Source of the DNA: Chelonoidis abingdonii
Lineage: Eukaryota; Chordata; Testudines; Testudinidae
Length of the DNA: 64,000 nt
Direction: 5' to 3'
NCBI RefSeq assembly: GCF_003597395.2
Contig: NC_133790.1
Coordinates: forward strand, 26,991,167 to 27,055,166
Position numbers and translations under genes: made by a program. Below are positions 53,927-64,000 of the stretch, piece after piece (position 1 is the stretch's first letter; each line of letters begins with the position of its first letter). The notes beneath the pieces are model-generated. The model saw only the letters and a list, made by a program, of their open reading frames with translations, was not told the DNA's origin and did not search any database.

Positions 53927-56900
53927 GTGAGTCCGGGGCGGGGAATGGGCGTGATCCGCCTGGGAGGGGCCGGCCGCGGGGTCCCCATTTGGGGGGGAGG
54001 CGGGGAAGGGGCATCGCCCCGAGGGGGGAGTCTCCTCTTGGAGGGAGAGAGACATTCGGGAGGGGGGGTTGGGGGGGGAGGAAGGGTGGCTGTAGTCCGA
54101 GGTGGACTGGGGGGAAGGGGTGGACATAGTCTCGGGTGGTGGTCCTACGTGCAGAGGACCGGTAGGATGTAGCCGTGAGGACGAGAGGTGAAGCGAGGGA
54201 AGGGTCCAACTTGGGGAGGGATGGTTGGGGTCCGGTGGGGGAGTGGAGGTAAATTGGGGGGTGGGGAGAGGTGAGTCGGGGTATCCCGTATTGGAGAAGG
54301 GCAAGGAGAGCTTGAGGCCAGCTTTAAGGTTGAGTTGTTTGGGCTGGAGGGACAAGAGCTAGGGGCTGCCCTTAAGTTGCAGGACTAGGGGGCCCAGGTT
54401 GAGGATTGCTCTGAAGGGTCTCACTCTCACTATTATGCTAGGATCCTTACCCTGGGCAAGGGGGAGCCTACTTCTTAGGCTGAGTTGTGGAAGTCACGTG
54501 GTGGTTGCTGTTTATTCTGGGTCAGTAACAGACTTGTGCTTAACAAGGCACCAATACAGAGCCCCTGCTCTGAAGATCTTGCGTCTGACAGACAGATATA
54601 GAGACAACAGGGCTGGCTTGCAAATTGAGAGGGAATTTGACTATTATCAATATAACCTGTGCTTTAATATTAGGGTGATGAGGGCTACAGCAGTGATGCC
54701 CTAAACATTGTGTTTCTGAGTCATCATAAAGTGTACTTCAACTGTGAGCTTTTCAGTGCAAAGGCTTGTCTATAAACCACCTTCCACCCTATAAATAATT
54801 TGCCTCCCTGATGCCTATTCTCTTTTTGCAGATGAAGGAAGATCGCTTCCGGAAGCTCTTTGCAGCCTTTGGCACGCTGACTGATTGCAGCCTGAAATTC
54901 ACCAGGGATGGCAAGTTCCGCAAGTTTGGATTTATTGGCTTTAAGTCCGAAGATGAAGCCAAAATGGCAATGAATCATTTCAACAAAAGTTTCATAGACA
55001 TGGCCAGAATCACGGTGAGTTGGCCTTAAAGTGAAACGTTTGCTACTTGATATTATTTTACTCTTTAGGATGAACTAATCGTATTTGTGTATGTAGAGAA
55101 GGAGGGGAGCTTCCCTTGTTTGTGGACTGATTCTCAGGCATCCCAGTGACTTGTGTTAGTAACTATCCCTGCTCCTGTTCATGGAGCCAGGTTTGATTCC
55201 TAGTCTCTTGCTTCCCTTCCCTCCTCCTCTCCCCCCCCCCCTCCCCCAGGCAAGGGCTAGGAGTACTCTGGACTGGTACCAAATGAGAAGGCGGCTGTGA
55301 AGGGGAGAAATATCCTGTACCTTTGCTCTCAGCTTTCTTGACTCTGTGGCCTTATCACAGCTCCAGCCATGCTACTTGAAACAGTATATCTCCTTGGGCA
55401 GCAGGCTGTCAGGAGACTATTTGCCCAGTGTCCGGCCTGAATAAGCAGGCCATGTGCTGGGAAAATATGTGGAAGATAAAATCCTTCCTTTCCTCTGTCC
55501 CTGCAAGCCGCAGAGCAGCTGTTGGCTACTTGGGGCCAGTAGCTGGAATATGTTCTAAGGCTCCATACAGGGGTTGGGGACAGGAGGATCTGCCGTGTGG
55601 GTACTGCAACGTGATCAACATGGCATTTCCCCAGCATTCTATTTTCCTGCACTCAGTGGGACCATACCAGTTCCTCTGCCAAGCGGAACCACTGCAGCGG
55701 TAGGGCACGATCTGCAGCATTTGATCTTCAAGCAGAGGAAGGCAGGTGAAAATCTTCTTAATTTTGGTCAGATTGATGGTACGGGGACCCGTCAGACTCA
55801 GGTGTGCAATCCAAATTGAATTGGTTGAATTAGTCTGCTCTGTTCTTTGCTCCAGCAGTGCTGATCCTGGCAAGGCTGATTTAAAGTCTCAGATCTCTGG
55901 GCTGAAGTGGTGTGTACGCTTCTTAACATTATTTAAGATATTTCCATTTTCTCTTGTTCTGTGGAGACAATGCACTGGATGACAATGAAGAACAGAACAG
56001 CTTGTTTGAATATGTCCAAAAATGATTAATATAATTACAAGCTTCCGTCCCCATAAACCGATGGTTCTGAATGGGCCCTTAGCATGGTAGTGTCTAAGCC
56101 TTTCTGCTTGAAATGCAACTGAAATAATAAAAAGTAGGACTTGTTAAAACGGGGCTTCTTGTTGGTGGCTCTTTTCAGGTAGAGTTCTGTAAATCATTCG
56201 GTGACCCATCGAAACCCAGAGCTTGGAGCAAACACTCTCGGAAGCCTTCTGCACCAGAGAAACTCACCGATAAGCCCAAAACAAGTCCAGCTCCCACAGA
56301 GACAAAGAAAGTAAGTCACACTCACTTTCCTCGGGTATGCGACATGTACATCAGTGACTTTGTGTGGGGAAGTACACCCTGGTGGCTGCAGCGGGGGTCT
56401 GGAATTTGGGGCTCCTGTGTCCTATTCCTGGTTTACCATTCACTTGTGATCTTAGTGAGCGCTTTCTGCCTTTTTCCTGGTCTGTATAATGGGGTGCATG
56501 GCTAGCTGAAAAGTATGTGTTTGCTTCTTTCAGGATAAAAAGAAGAAAAATACAACAGGAAACTTAAAAGAGGTGAGTTGAGAAAAGCAGCATGTGAAAA
56601 TTGGCCATCTGAGAAGGGTTTGATATAGAAAGTAGGGGGTAGAAATTGCTGAGTAGTCTCTGCATTGATCCTGTTCTCAGAGCCAGGACTTCTGGATTCT
56701 GTTCCCAGCTTGAGCCAGTCACTTGACCTTTCTGCATCTGTTTCCTCATCTGTAAAATAGTGAACTTTTTAGTTGTCTCTGTTGCATGCTTAAAGTGCTT
56801 TGACATCGTCAGGTTAATTGTGCTTTATAGAAATGCAAAATACTTACTAGACCATTACAAATTTCACTTGTTGCCTCAGAGTTACTGTCTGCACTTGTGT

Positions 56901-59900
56901 TTAATTAGAAGCATTATAATTAGGGAGGAGTGCTGCTTCCAAAGCTGTTAATTCAGGTGAGACAGGTAGTTTAACTATGACACAGCCTGTAACACTGGAT
57001 GTAAATTCATGAATGGAGCATAATTGTCTGCATCTCATGGAAGGGAAATCAGCCCTGGCAGGTGAAAAGCAGACTCCTTCCCTTGAGATTATACCTGCGA
57101 GGAATTACACAGTGACCCTGATCTAAACTTGGCCACTTGCCCCAGTGTCTGTCTTCACTGCTCATGTGTGTTGTTTTTTTCCAACAGCTGGAAGGAGATG
57201 AGGCATTCAGAGAATTTTTGGTGGTTCATCAAAAACGGACTCAAGTGGCCACTTGGGCTAATGACACGTTGGCAGAGGAGCCTAAGACTGGGAAATCAAA
57301 GCCAACAGATGATTATCTGAACTTTGACTCAGATGAGTCAGAGGAGTTCAGCGAAGAGGAGGAGGGCAGGGGCAAGCCCCATGAGGAGCAAGAAACCACA
57401 GGCACCAAAAGTAAATTTCTCCCTCTGCTCTGTTCATCCCTCTCTTCAATGGTGTACTAATATGGGGCCTGATCCTGAGGCATGCTGAGCAGCTCCTGGA
57501 AAATGCTGTATGCTCTCAGATCCCGTTGGAGGTGGTGGGAATTGCAGTAGTTCAGCCCCTCACAGGATCGAGCCCTATATCCCAAAAGAGGAGACACAAA
57601 CTGCGTAGTATCTATGGTTTCAGCATGTTTTATCAGTGTGGGTAACAAAGGGTGAGGCCCTCAGTCCCTCTCCACTGAGCCTGAACAATCTGAACTGCAG
57701 ACTCCCTGGTTCCTCTACCCAAGTGACTCTCTCGCATGTCTCAGTTTCCCCTCCCCTTTGTCTATGTTGTCTGTTTAAATTGTGAGCTCTTTGGGTCAGG
57801 GATTATGCGTGTGTCTTTTGCCTGTATAATGCTTAGCACTTCAGTGCCTTGGGTGCTGTTGTGATATGGATAACTAGTAATGAAGAACCCATTAACATGC
57901 AGAGCGTGGGTCTCCAGAGTAGTGTGTGTTTCCATGTCCTTGTGTATTGCTGTTCCATCTTTTTAAATGGCAAAGTGTTTTTAGTGCCAGGAAAAGGCCG
58001 ACAGCCTGGAAAGCCAAAGCCTTCTGTTGATCCCTGTAGGATGAACGTTAGCAGAGAAGGATTCTCCCTGCTGTATGGAAAACTTCAGTGGTAGCAGGGA
58101 AGTGTTCACATCCATGGCCTGTTTAGACCTTGGCCGGTGTGCTGAGAGATTGTAATGCCAGTTGTATCTGTGATTTTTGTGATGGGACCCCCCTGCTGGG
58201 AATCACCAGACCATCTAATCAATGTCACCCAGTAGCTCATTGGATAGTAACAGCTTCTCATCCTTACCAGCTGTGGCAGGATTTGATCATCTGACCTGAG
58301 AAGAGGAAAGGGGATTGGTACTGGGATGTAAAACCTGAGCCATCCTCTGGTGCCTCCTGTGCACATAGGGCATCTGCTCTTGCAGTAGCCCAGCTGGGCA
58401 AAGGTCATGTGGGGGCTTGTGGGGCTGTTTGTCCCACTGGGGAAAAAGGGTGTGTGTGCTTGCCCAATATCTAATGCCCATTTCTCTCCTCTCTGGCAGT
58501 AAAGAAGAGTCCCAGATCAAAGGCAGCTGCCAGGACAGAGCTCTCCGATATGGATTACCTGAAATCTAAAGTGGTGAAAGATTCCTCGTCCTCCTCATCC
58601 GAGGAGGAGAGTGAGGAGGACCAGCTGGACAGTGGGCAGCATGAGGGGGGAAGCGAGGATGAGAAGGAGCCCAGCAGCTTGGAAACTATCGGTGCCCAGG
58701 GGGAAAAACGGGCAGAGCTGGCAGGACAGATCAAAGGGCAGGGGACAGTGGTGGAGAGGAAGAAGAAGAAAGGAACAAAATTGGAGGTATAACCGAATTA
58801 GAGATGGACCTGAGTTGTAACCCTGGGTGCCAGCTCCCCTGCAGCTTGGCTCTGGAGTTGAACTTGGCAACTGCGGTTCGTCCCCATTCCTACGGGGAAA
58901 GATTTCCAAATCTAATGGTCTGTGTCCTCCTGTGTCTCTCTTAACTGTGGGTTTGCAATGAATAATCACTGTATCTATTCTAAATAGATGCATTTGTGAG
59001 AGAGGGAGGATGACTGGGTGACTAGGACTTGGGAGAAATGGGTTCATGTGCCTTCTCTGCACAGGATGCTACCAGGAAACACAGGAATGAACGGGGACAT
59101 CACGGGGATAGGTGAGCAAGGTCCCCGTTCATTTAAGCGATCTCATAAAGGCAAACACCTTAGTAGCAGCCATTTGGGATGTAGCAGACACGGACGCAAA
59201 GTTTTGGCCCTGCACCTGATTTTAGTCAAACCCAGATATAACACAGTGTATGGGCAGTTTGTGTTTTGGGTTCAGTTCCTTTCTGTGCCACAGACTTCCT
59301 GTGCAAACTTGGGCGAGTCACTTAGTGCGTCTGGCTCAGTTCCTCCGCTGTACCATGAGGATAATAGTTACCTACCTCATAGGGGTATTATGAGGCGCTC
59401 TGACAGTACAATGGTGGGGGGGGGGGGGGCATATAAATACCTACGCTTTTGTTTTGTATGTCTCTCCATTTAGCGTTTTGTTTCAAAGAGGCAGTTTTCC
59501 ATAGTGCTTTCTCAAAATCAGTCTCCTTGGTGGTCAAGTTGTGGGCAGCGCATGGAGAAACATGAAAGCAGATTAAATGATTTGACCGTTGAAGGGAATT
59601 CAATGGTCCGTTCCCTTCCTGTTACATCCTTAGGCTGGGTCAGATGCTCTGAAGTCTTTGGGGATGTAGTTGGAGCCATCTTATCGGCTGTCCTTGCCTA
59701 CTCTGCCTCGTTAGTCACAGGATGCTCAGGGCATTGTACTACTAAAGAACATATGGTCAGGATTACTGCCCTTGGTAGTGATTGATCCTGTGTGTTACTG
59801 TCTCGCCCAGGTTGCACTGTAACTGACTAGACATGCTAGCCAAAGCATTGAAAAATGACTGGAGATTTTGGGTGCCCGACTTGACCGACCTTGAAGAGGC

Positions 59901-62900
59901 CTGAATTTTAGAGGATGCGCTCTGAAATTTGGAGCCCTTTAAGATGTCTCACATACGGTTAGCCACATGGAATCACCAGCTGTTTTATGAACACTGTGGC
60001 ACTGGTGACTTTCCCTGACTCTGGGGGCTGTGTCTCTAAGTACCCGAGCAACGAACAGGCAGAGACTGGGAACTAGTTCTCTGCATGGAGACTCAGACCT
60101 TTGACCCTAAATGAGGAGGAACCTCATGGAATAACAGAGCTGCAGGCCAAACTAGGGCAGGTGCTGTGTATATGTGGGATCTGTTAGACCCACTAGAGGG
60201 CTGAAAGCTTGAGGCTCTCCAAGGCAGGGCTTGAAAAACCTACTGGCCTGCCAGCTAGCCACATCTGTTTGTCAGAAGCGGATATAAAAGGTGAGGTGGA
60301 GATCCAGGGGTAACCCATTTATGTGAATTCCAGCCCTTCCTTCTCCAAGCTTCTGGGAGTCCCTAATTGCTGTCCAAGGGTGGAAAGGGTGTTCGTCTGT
60401 CTTTCATATCCCATGTGTGCCCATCACCATAGTATCTCAGTGCCTAACTGAACCCTCTACCCCACCTCTGGCTGTTGGAAGGGACGAAGCGCTGTCCCTC
60501 TCTGTTTCCGCCCTATCCAGGTCTCCTGACTCTGTATGTGAAGGGTGGGAGTGAGTCATCTGTTACTCAGTCCTTTCCCCAGCCTCCTGCGTGCGGGTAA
60601 GACTAGTTCCGTGGCATCAGGCCTCCAACTCTCCCATCTTTACATTGTGCTGCTGGCCACGGTTGTCTGTTGGTCTGCAAAGTGTTCCAGCTCAAACCTC
60701 TTGCCAAGGATGACTTTTCAAATGTTGTGTCTCACTTTTTCCTCTGTCCAGCTGAAGAATCAGGCCAACCCCAATGTAGCCACCACGCCATATACAGTGA
60801 AGCTGCGCGGTGCCCCTTTCAGTGTCACTGAGGTATGTTCTCTGCCATCATGGCCTTACTGCTCCCTCATTTAGGGCTTAAATCGTGCTTGCAACAGGGA
60901 AGAGAACGGTTGTCCTTGGATTCCCAAGGTCTACCATTCAGCAGCCAGCAACTTAAACAGCACTTACTGTGTAGGGGCTTCTAGGTATCTGCAAGTTAAT
61001 GGGTTAGTTATGAGAATGGAATCTGGCTTGGTATGTTCAGACTGTAGAGGGTCTCTTGGACTCTAAGTCTGTCCTTGACTTTGTTTATGAAAGGTTTTTG
61101 TAGGGTCTACTCAGCATTTGTAACATTTACAAAAGTAGGCCCCCGGAATCTGTCTGACTTGCTAAAGTTCTTGTTTTCCTCTTTGCAGCAAAACGTTCGA
61201 GAATTCCTCCTGCCCCTGAAGCCGGTTGCAATTCGGATAGCAAGAAACGTACATGGGAATAAGACAGGTACTGGCTGCGGGGGGTTGTGGGTGCCGGAGA
61301 CAGCAGAGATGTTTTTCCGTGCCGGCCTTTGCTGTCTCCTGTACCTGTGGTTCCAAATCGCTATGAATTGCCCCATTTCTCATACATCAAGTTCCTTTGA
61401 GTTGCTCCAGTCTCCTTACCTTAGAATGGAGTTATGAGGAGTGACCCGTAAAAATGGTGTCCTACAGCTCTGTTCCTTGGGTGCAATGAGCCACTTTGGT
61501 TTGCTTTGCTGACCAGTGGGATTTATTTCTTTCTACGACTCCAAGCTCTGCAGAGCCAAATGGGAGATGGCTTCTGTTCTGGTTCATGCATCTTCTGTAG
61601 AAATGTTAACCAAATTCCAGTTAGAGGTCCTTTACCTTGAGGTTCAGCTCTTAACTACACCTGGAACCGAGTTAGGTCATGATTATTGGTGATGGTGCAT
61701 GGACCAGAAGGGACACAAAATGAGTCCAGGGCTACTAGTGTGTTTCCAATGTGTATTGTTTTCTTTTCATAACCTTGGGGTGCATCTTCTATCCCATCAT
61801 TAATTCGAGGCATGTAAAAACACATGGGATGTAGCTGCCAGATCAGTTCAAGACCATTTACATGCACGCAAGCAAGAACAAAAGTCATCTTAAACAATCA
61901 TTTTTCTTTAATGAAAGATCCCTTCCTGTCTGAGATCTGATAGTTGTTTTCAGCCAGAGTCAATTTGTAATGGGAACTACACACGTGTTGTGGAGAGCTA
62001 ATACAGAAAAAGCTGGTATCATTAAGTTGTGCTTAACTGGCTAGTTAGTGCCAGCGTGTGTGTATGTACGCACGCACATCCGCATACCCCATGTGGTGCT
62101 CAATTGAATCTGATTTCTTTCCAGGTTACGTCTTTGTTGATTTCAACGGCGAGGAAGAAGTACAGAAAGCCTTGAAAAGAAACAGAGAATACATGGGTAA
62201 GGGCGGCTTGTAGGTCCTCGTTACTGACTCTCGTGGGTCTGTGGGTGTTGTGATGCTCTGCTGTAGGCCCTGTTTGCTGCTAAACTGTCAAGTGGATTCT
62301 TGTCTGTCTCTTGATTTTGTTCTGGCAGGAAATGATGTCGATCACGCTCGCAGGCCAAAAGCAGAGAGCAGCATGATCTACAACCCTGAGTCTGTTGCTC
62401 AGGTTCATTAAAGAACCAAATGCTAAACTGTCGCAACCAAACCAAGTAGTATGGGGTTGGGAGAGCAGGGTGTGTCATAAATAAGCTGTCAGACTCTGAC
62501 CCACGTTGGTATTGCTGACTGGCTGGCCTCTGTGAACCAAGTTAGTGCATTTCAGTCCAGTAGCCACAGCACAAAACCCACTCTCTGTTGGGAGTCTGAG
62601 CAGAGAGGTCAGGGATTGGCTGGGTCTTGAGAACTTTTCCCTTGCCGAATGCTGCACGCTCACTCTCAAAGTCACTTCGCTGGTATCTCAAAAACTTCAG
62701 TGCTCTGTGATCAGAAGCAGTGGGCAAGAAACGAGGAATTCTGTCTTCTCGTGCTTAATGACACTGAGATGGGTACCATAGAAGCAGCTACAGTAGAACT
62801 GACTTGTTAACATGCAGGACTTTTGTAGCTCCTGGTGTTAGGCCAAAGCTCTGTTATGCACCTGGAAGAAGTGTCTTGGTCGTTTCATTTGTCTTAAACC

Positions 62901-63573
62901 TAAAAACTATGATTTAAGCCTGTCTGGGGTGGCACAGTAGCTTAGTGCTGAAGCCCTGTGTTCAAATCTTGCTCTTATCCCAGTCCTCAGTGAAAGCCGG
63001 TCCTGTACTGCAAAACCACTATTGCGTGGATGCCTAGTACTGGAATAGAGAGGGGTCGTGAGAACTGGAATGTGCCGCCCTGACTCTGTTATGCGTCTAG
63101 CCAGTGGTGTTGCTCTCATTTTGAGGAGCACCATGCTCTCCCCAAAATGTCATTAACATTCTCACAGAGATGGGATGGGCTGAATTCATTGGGGGGTTGG
63201 GGTTGGGCATTCCACAGGAGGTCAGTGGAGTTTTGCCAGCTTACATCGGCAGTACATTTGATCCAGTATCTTTTAGAGGTGACCATATGTTTTCAATGTC
63301 TGGGCTCAGGTCCGGCGGAGGCCTTTGGAAGTGCCTGAGATGTAATGTTCCCCTCTGTCTTGTGTGCGGCAGGTGGGCGCTACATTGAGGTGTTCCGAGA
63401 GGAGAGTGGGCTGAAGATGAAGCTCACCCGGAAGGGCGAAGACCAGCCCTGGCAAAGGAGGAAGAAGGCTGATGAGGAAGAGGAGGACCTCTCGGAGTCA
63501 GGAAGGCTCTTTGTCAGGAATCTCCCTTACACCAGCACCGAGGAGGACTTGGAGCAAATATTTTCCAAATATG
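53891..63573 (+). CDS. RBM19: RBM19, RNA-binding motif protein 19 (5' half, exons 1-10; gene runs off the right edge)
   Basis: Multi-RRM nucleolar protein, animal counterpart of yeast Mrd1, which acts in the small-subunit processome on 18S rRNA maturation (family knowledge). Seen here are ten coding exons joined by GT-AG introns in consistent phase: 53891-53926, 54832-55014, 56179-56310, 56534-56572, 57188-57410, 58500-58786, 60752-60832, 61189-61267, 62125-62196, 63373-63573. They total 1333 nt, or 444 codons plus one base. RRM1 spans about residues 2-75, with RNP2 LIVKNLP at 4-10 and RNP1 RKFGFIGF at 42-49. A Lys-rich then Ser/Glu-rich linker follows at about 100-300. RRM2 has RNP2 VKLRGAP at 316-322 and RNP1 GYVFVDF at 354-360. 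RRM3 starts with LFVRNLP at 423-429. The human protein is about 960 residues, so roughly half is present. The start ATG lies in a CpG island with a C-rich context, and the N-terminus MSRLIVKNLP matches the family. No frameshift or stop interrupts the exons. Identity is very secure; exact splice sites are sequence-based predictions. Confidence 0.97.
53926..54831 (+). other. RBM19 intron 1, G-rich first part
   Basis: The intron occupies 53927-54831. Its first 350 bases have many runs of three or more G on the coding strand, for example around 53990-54010 and 54058-54125. This allows G-quadruplex formation just downstream of the probable start of transcription. I see no repeat family here. Confidence 0.6.
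54832..55014 (+). CDS. RBM19: RBM19 coding exon 2
   Basis: Sixty-one codons encoding the rest of RRM1 up to ...MARIT, including RNP1 RKFGFIGF. The acceptor has a pyrimidine-rich tract ending TTTTTGCAG and the donor is GTGAGT. Phase 0 at both ends. Confidence 0.96.
56179..56310 (+). CDS. RBM19: RBM19 coding exon 3
   Basis: Forty-four codons starting VEFCKSFGDPSKPRAWSKH, the last strand of RRM1 and the conserved segment after it, then a Pro/Lys-rich linker. Acceptor TTTTCAG, donor GTAAGT, phase 0 at both ends. Confidence 0.95.
56534..56572 (+). CDS. RBM19: RBM19 coding exon 4 (micro-exon, 13 codons)
   Basis: Encodes DKKKKNTTGNLKE, a basic linker. It sits between TTTCAG and GTGAGT and keeps phase 0 on both sides, so it could be skipped without a frameshift. 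It is assigned by its splice sites and position because so short a sequence carries little homology. Confidence 0.85.
56640..56860 (+). repeat. MIR-like SINE in RBM19 intron 4
   Basis: Contains the recognisable MIR-type core: an accuracy-of-tail segment with TTGACCTTTCTGCATCTG, then TTTCCTCATCTGTAAAATAG. Diverged and without clear ends. Confidence 0.65.
57188..57410 (+). CDS. RBM19: RBM19 coding exon 5
   Basis: Starts LEGDEAFREFLVVHQKRTQV, a segment conserved in the RBM19 family, followed by an acidic stretch (DSDESEEFSEEEEG). The acceptor is CAACAG after a T-rich tract and the donor is GTAAAT. Length is 223 nt, leaving one base to join exon 6. Confidence 0.94.
57700..57895 (+). repeat. Reptile tRNA-derived SINE, 3' part, in RBM19 intron 5
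   Basis: Starts near CTCAGTTTCCCCTCC and runs through a tail of the type TTGTGAGCTCTTTGGGTCAG ... CTTAGCAC. The same tail recurs at 16945-17190, 22264-22528 and 27826-27960. Confidence 0.65.
58500..58786 (+). CDS. RBM19: RBM19 coding exon 6 (acidic/serine linker)
   Basis: The exon completes the split codon from exon 5 and encodes a linker with MDYLKSKVVKD followed by a six-serine run and Glu/Asp clusters, then a Lys-rich end. Low-complexity acidic linkers like this separate RRM1 from RRM2 in this family. Acceptor CTGGCAG; donor GTATAA, weaker than the other donors in the gene. Length is 287 nt, returning to phase 0. Confidence 0.9.
59065..59111 (+). other. Possible cryptic or alternative exon in RBM19 intron 6
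   Basis: A 47-nt stretch flanked by CACAG and GTGAGC reads open in the frame left by exon 6 and would encode DATRKHRNERGHHGD plus two bases. Because 47 is not a multiple of three, including it would put exon 7 out of frame, so it is not part of the main transcript as I read it. Confidence 0.2.
59270..59440 (+). repeat. MIR-like SINE with a 14-base G run in RBM19 intron 6
   Basis: MIR-type order: TTGGGCGAGTCACTTAG, a CTCAGTTCCTCCGCTGTA segment, then GATAATAGTTACCTACCTC. A run of 14 G at 59416-59429 interrupts its 3' part and is probably a polymorphic homopolymer. Confidence 0.7.
60752..60832 (+). CDS. RBM19: RBM19 coding exon 7
   Basis: Twenty-seven codons. The end TPYTVKLRGAPFSVTE is the first strand and helix start of RRM2 and matches the family strongly. 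Acceptor CTGTCCAG, donor GTATGT, phase 0 at both ends. Confidence 0.95.
61189..61267 (+). CDS. RBM19: RBM19 coding exon 8
   Basis: Encodes QNVREFLLPLKPVAIRIARN and then VHGNKT, the helix and second strand of RRM2. Acceptor CTTTGCAG, donor GTACTG. It leaves one base (G) to join exon 9. Confidence 0.95.
62125..62196 (+). CDS. RBM19: RBM19 coding exon 9
   Basis: The split glycine codon plus YVFVDFNGEEEVQKALKRNR and EYM gives RNP1 and the second helix of RRM2. Acceptor TTTCCAG, donor GTAAGG, with one base carried to exon 10. Confidence 0.95.
63373..63573 (+). CDS. RBM19: RBM19 coding exon 10
   Basis: Completes RRM2 (GGRYIEVFREE), then a charged linker, then the start of RRM3 with GRLFVRNLPYTSTEEDLEQI. 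The acceptor is CGGCAG and the donor GTAGGT follows ...SKYG. One base is left for exon 11, which lies beyond the window. Confidence 0.95.
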
Positions 63574-64000
63574 GTAGGTAATGGAGCTCCACTCAGCTTC
63601 CTGCTTCCCCCTGGCAGTCTGAGGGCTAATCATCTTGCCTGGCTCTCAGTGCTCATTTGGATGCAGGGAAAGAGATGGCTGTGGCACTCGCTCAGCCTGC
63701 AGATGCCCAAATACTACAGGGATGGGCACCATTTTAAAACTAAATCTTTACAAGTGGAACCCATTTCAAAACTCTCTGTCATGTTTGACCTCCTGGTTGG
63801 CAGTCTCTGTATGGAGGCCAGTTATAGAGGAAGCCATCTAGGCTGAATTCCCTTCCACCTCCAGGACATCTTCTCCTAGCTCAGGGTTGAGTAGGATTTA
63901 TGAAGCCTCAGTGTGCCACTGGAAGAGAGAAGATTGGGTGATAAACTGCCTCCCCTTCTGGCCCCAGATAGATCTGGCTGGTCTGTAAGTTGCCTAGTCT
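63574..64000 (+). other. Start of RBM19 intron 10
   Basis: Begins with the GTAGGT donor. No exon or repeat is recognised before the window ends. Confidence 0.7.

Larger units (their letters stand above)
53480..54060 (+). promoter_or_regulatory. RBM19: RBM19 CpG-island promoter and 5' untranslated region
   Basis: GC- and CpG-rich DNA around exon 1 with no TATA box in a usable place, as expected for a housekeeping ribosome-biogenesis gene. Two CACGTG E-boxes lie at 53745-53750 and 53776-53781. The second is inside TCACGTGA, a site type bound by USF/MYC/MITF factors. A consensus YY1 site, CAAGATGGCGGC, lies at 53794-53805. In many housekeeping promoters a YY1 site in this orientation sits at or just after the start of transcription, so transcription probably begins near 53770-53800. 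The island limits are estimated by eye. Confidence 0.8.
58787..60751 (+). other. RBM19 intron 6, remainder
   Basis: Apart from the SINE and the cryptic exon candidate I see no gene, no C/D or H/ACA snoRNA signature and no further repeat I can name. Confidence 0.4.

Noticed and set aside
53675..54355. 226-codon minus-strand ORF across the RBM19 promoter, suggesting a bidirectional gene
   Set aside because: It spans exon 1 and the G-rich intron start. Its composition is Pro/Ser/Arg low complexity and there are no exon borders or recognisable domains.
55980..56090. Possible C/D-box snoRNA in RBM19 intron 2 (AATGATTAA ... TTCTGAA)
   Set aside because: The C-box match is poor, there is no convincing terminal stem, and the spacing alone proves nothing. 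Ribosome-biogenesis genes do host snoRNAs, so a covariance-model scan of all introns would be worthwhile.
62329..62410. Possible extra RBM19 exon after TTCTGGCAG (62321-62329)
   Set aside because: The acceptor-like site is followed by an open stretch, but exon 9 joins exon 10 in phase and together they give the continuous RRM2 end MGGRYIEVF, leaving no room for another exon.

Overview
This is a 64 kb window of vertebrate nuclear DNA, most probably from a turtle and less probably from another archosaur-line reptile such as a crocodilian. Three things point that way. One gene has small exons, GT-AG introns and a CpG-island promoter. The dispersed repeats include CR1 LINEs in the form I recognise from chelonian and crocodilian genomes and tRNA-derived MIR-like SINEs. 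There are also many non-autonomous hAT-type elements whose termini I recognise from turtle sequence. Species cannot be settled without a search.

Layout. Bases 1 to about 53,470 contain no protein-coding gene I can support; the open reading frames there are short, overlap on both strands, and often lie inside repeats. The region is a mosaic of repeats. Several mobile elements can be delimited to the base by their terminal inverted repeats and target-site duplications (TSDs): three copies of one hAT family (5993-6253, 27537-27804, 39515-39817), three other hAT-like elements (1007-1130, 10944-11276, 51949-52161), and two solo LTRs (15878-16881, 46919-47755). CR1 fragments occur on both strands, and several elements are nested, which gives a relative order of insertion. 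Between the repeats are a few AT-rich, repeat-poor stretches (about 13985-14430, 30360-30800, 37150-37760) that could be conserved regulatory DNA.

Bases 53,480-64,000 hold the promoter and first ten coding exons of RBM19 on the plus strand. The predicted product covers residue 1 to about 445, roughly the first half of the protein: RRM1, a basic and acidic linker, RRM2 and the start of RRM3. The gene continues past the right edge. RBM19 is the animal counterpart of yeast Mrd1, a nucleolar multi-RRM protein needed for 18S rRNA processing. In human the DNA upstream of RBM19 is the large interval towards TBX5, so the left part of this window is plausibly part of the RBM19-TBX5 intergenic interval. 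That placement is inferred from human synteny and is not visible in the window.

I found no previously undescribed multi-gene system. The most interesting signals are the precisely bounded nested transposons, a perfect 28-bp inverted repeat forming a pre-miRNA-like hairpin at 12,711-12,793, a 39-bp minisatellite next to the RBM19 promoter, a short upstream ORF overlapping a YY1 motif in the RBM19 5' region, and the repeat-poor candidate regulatory stretches.
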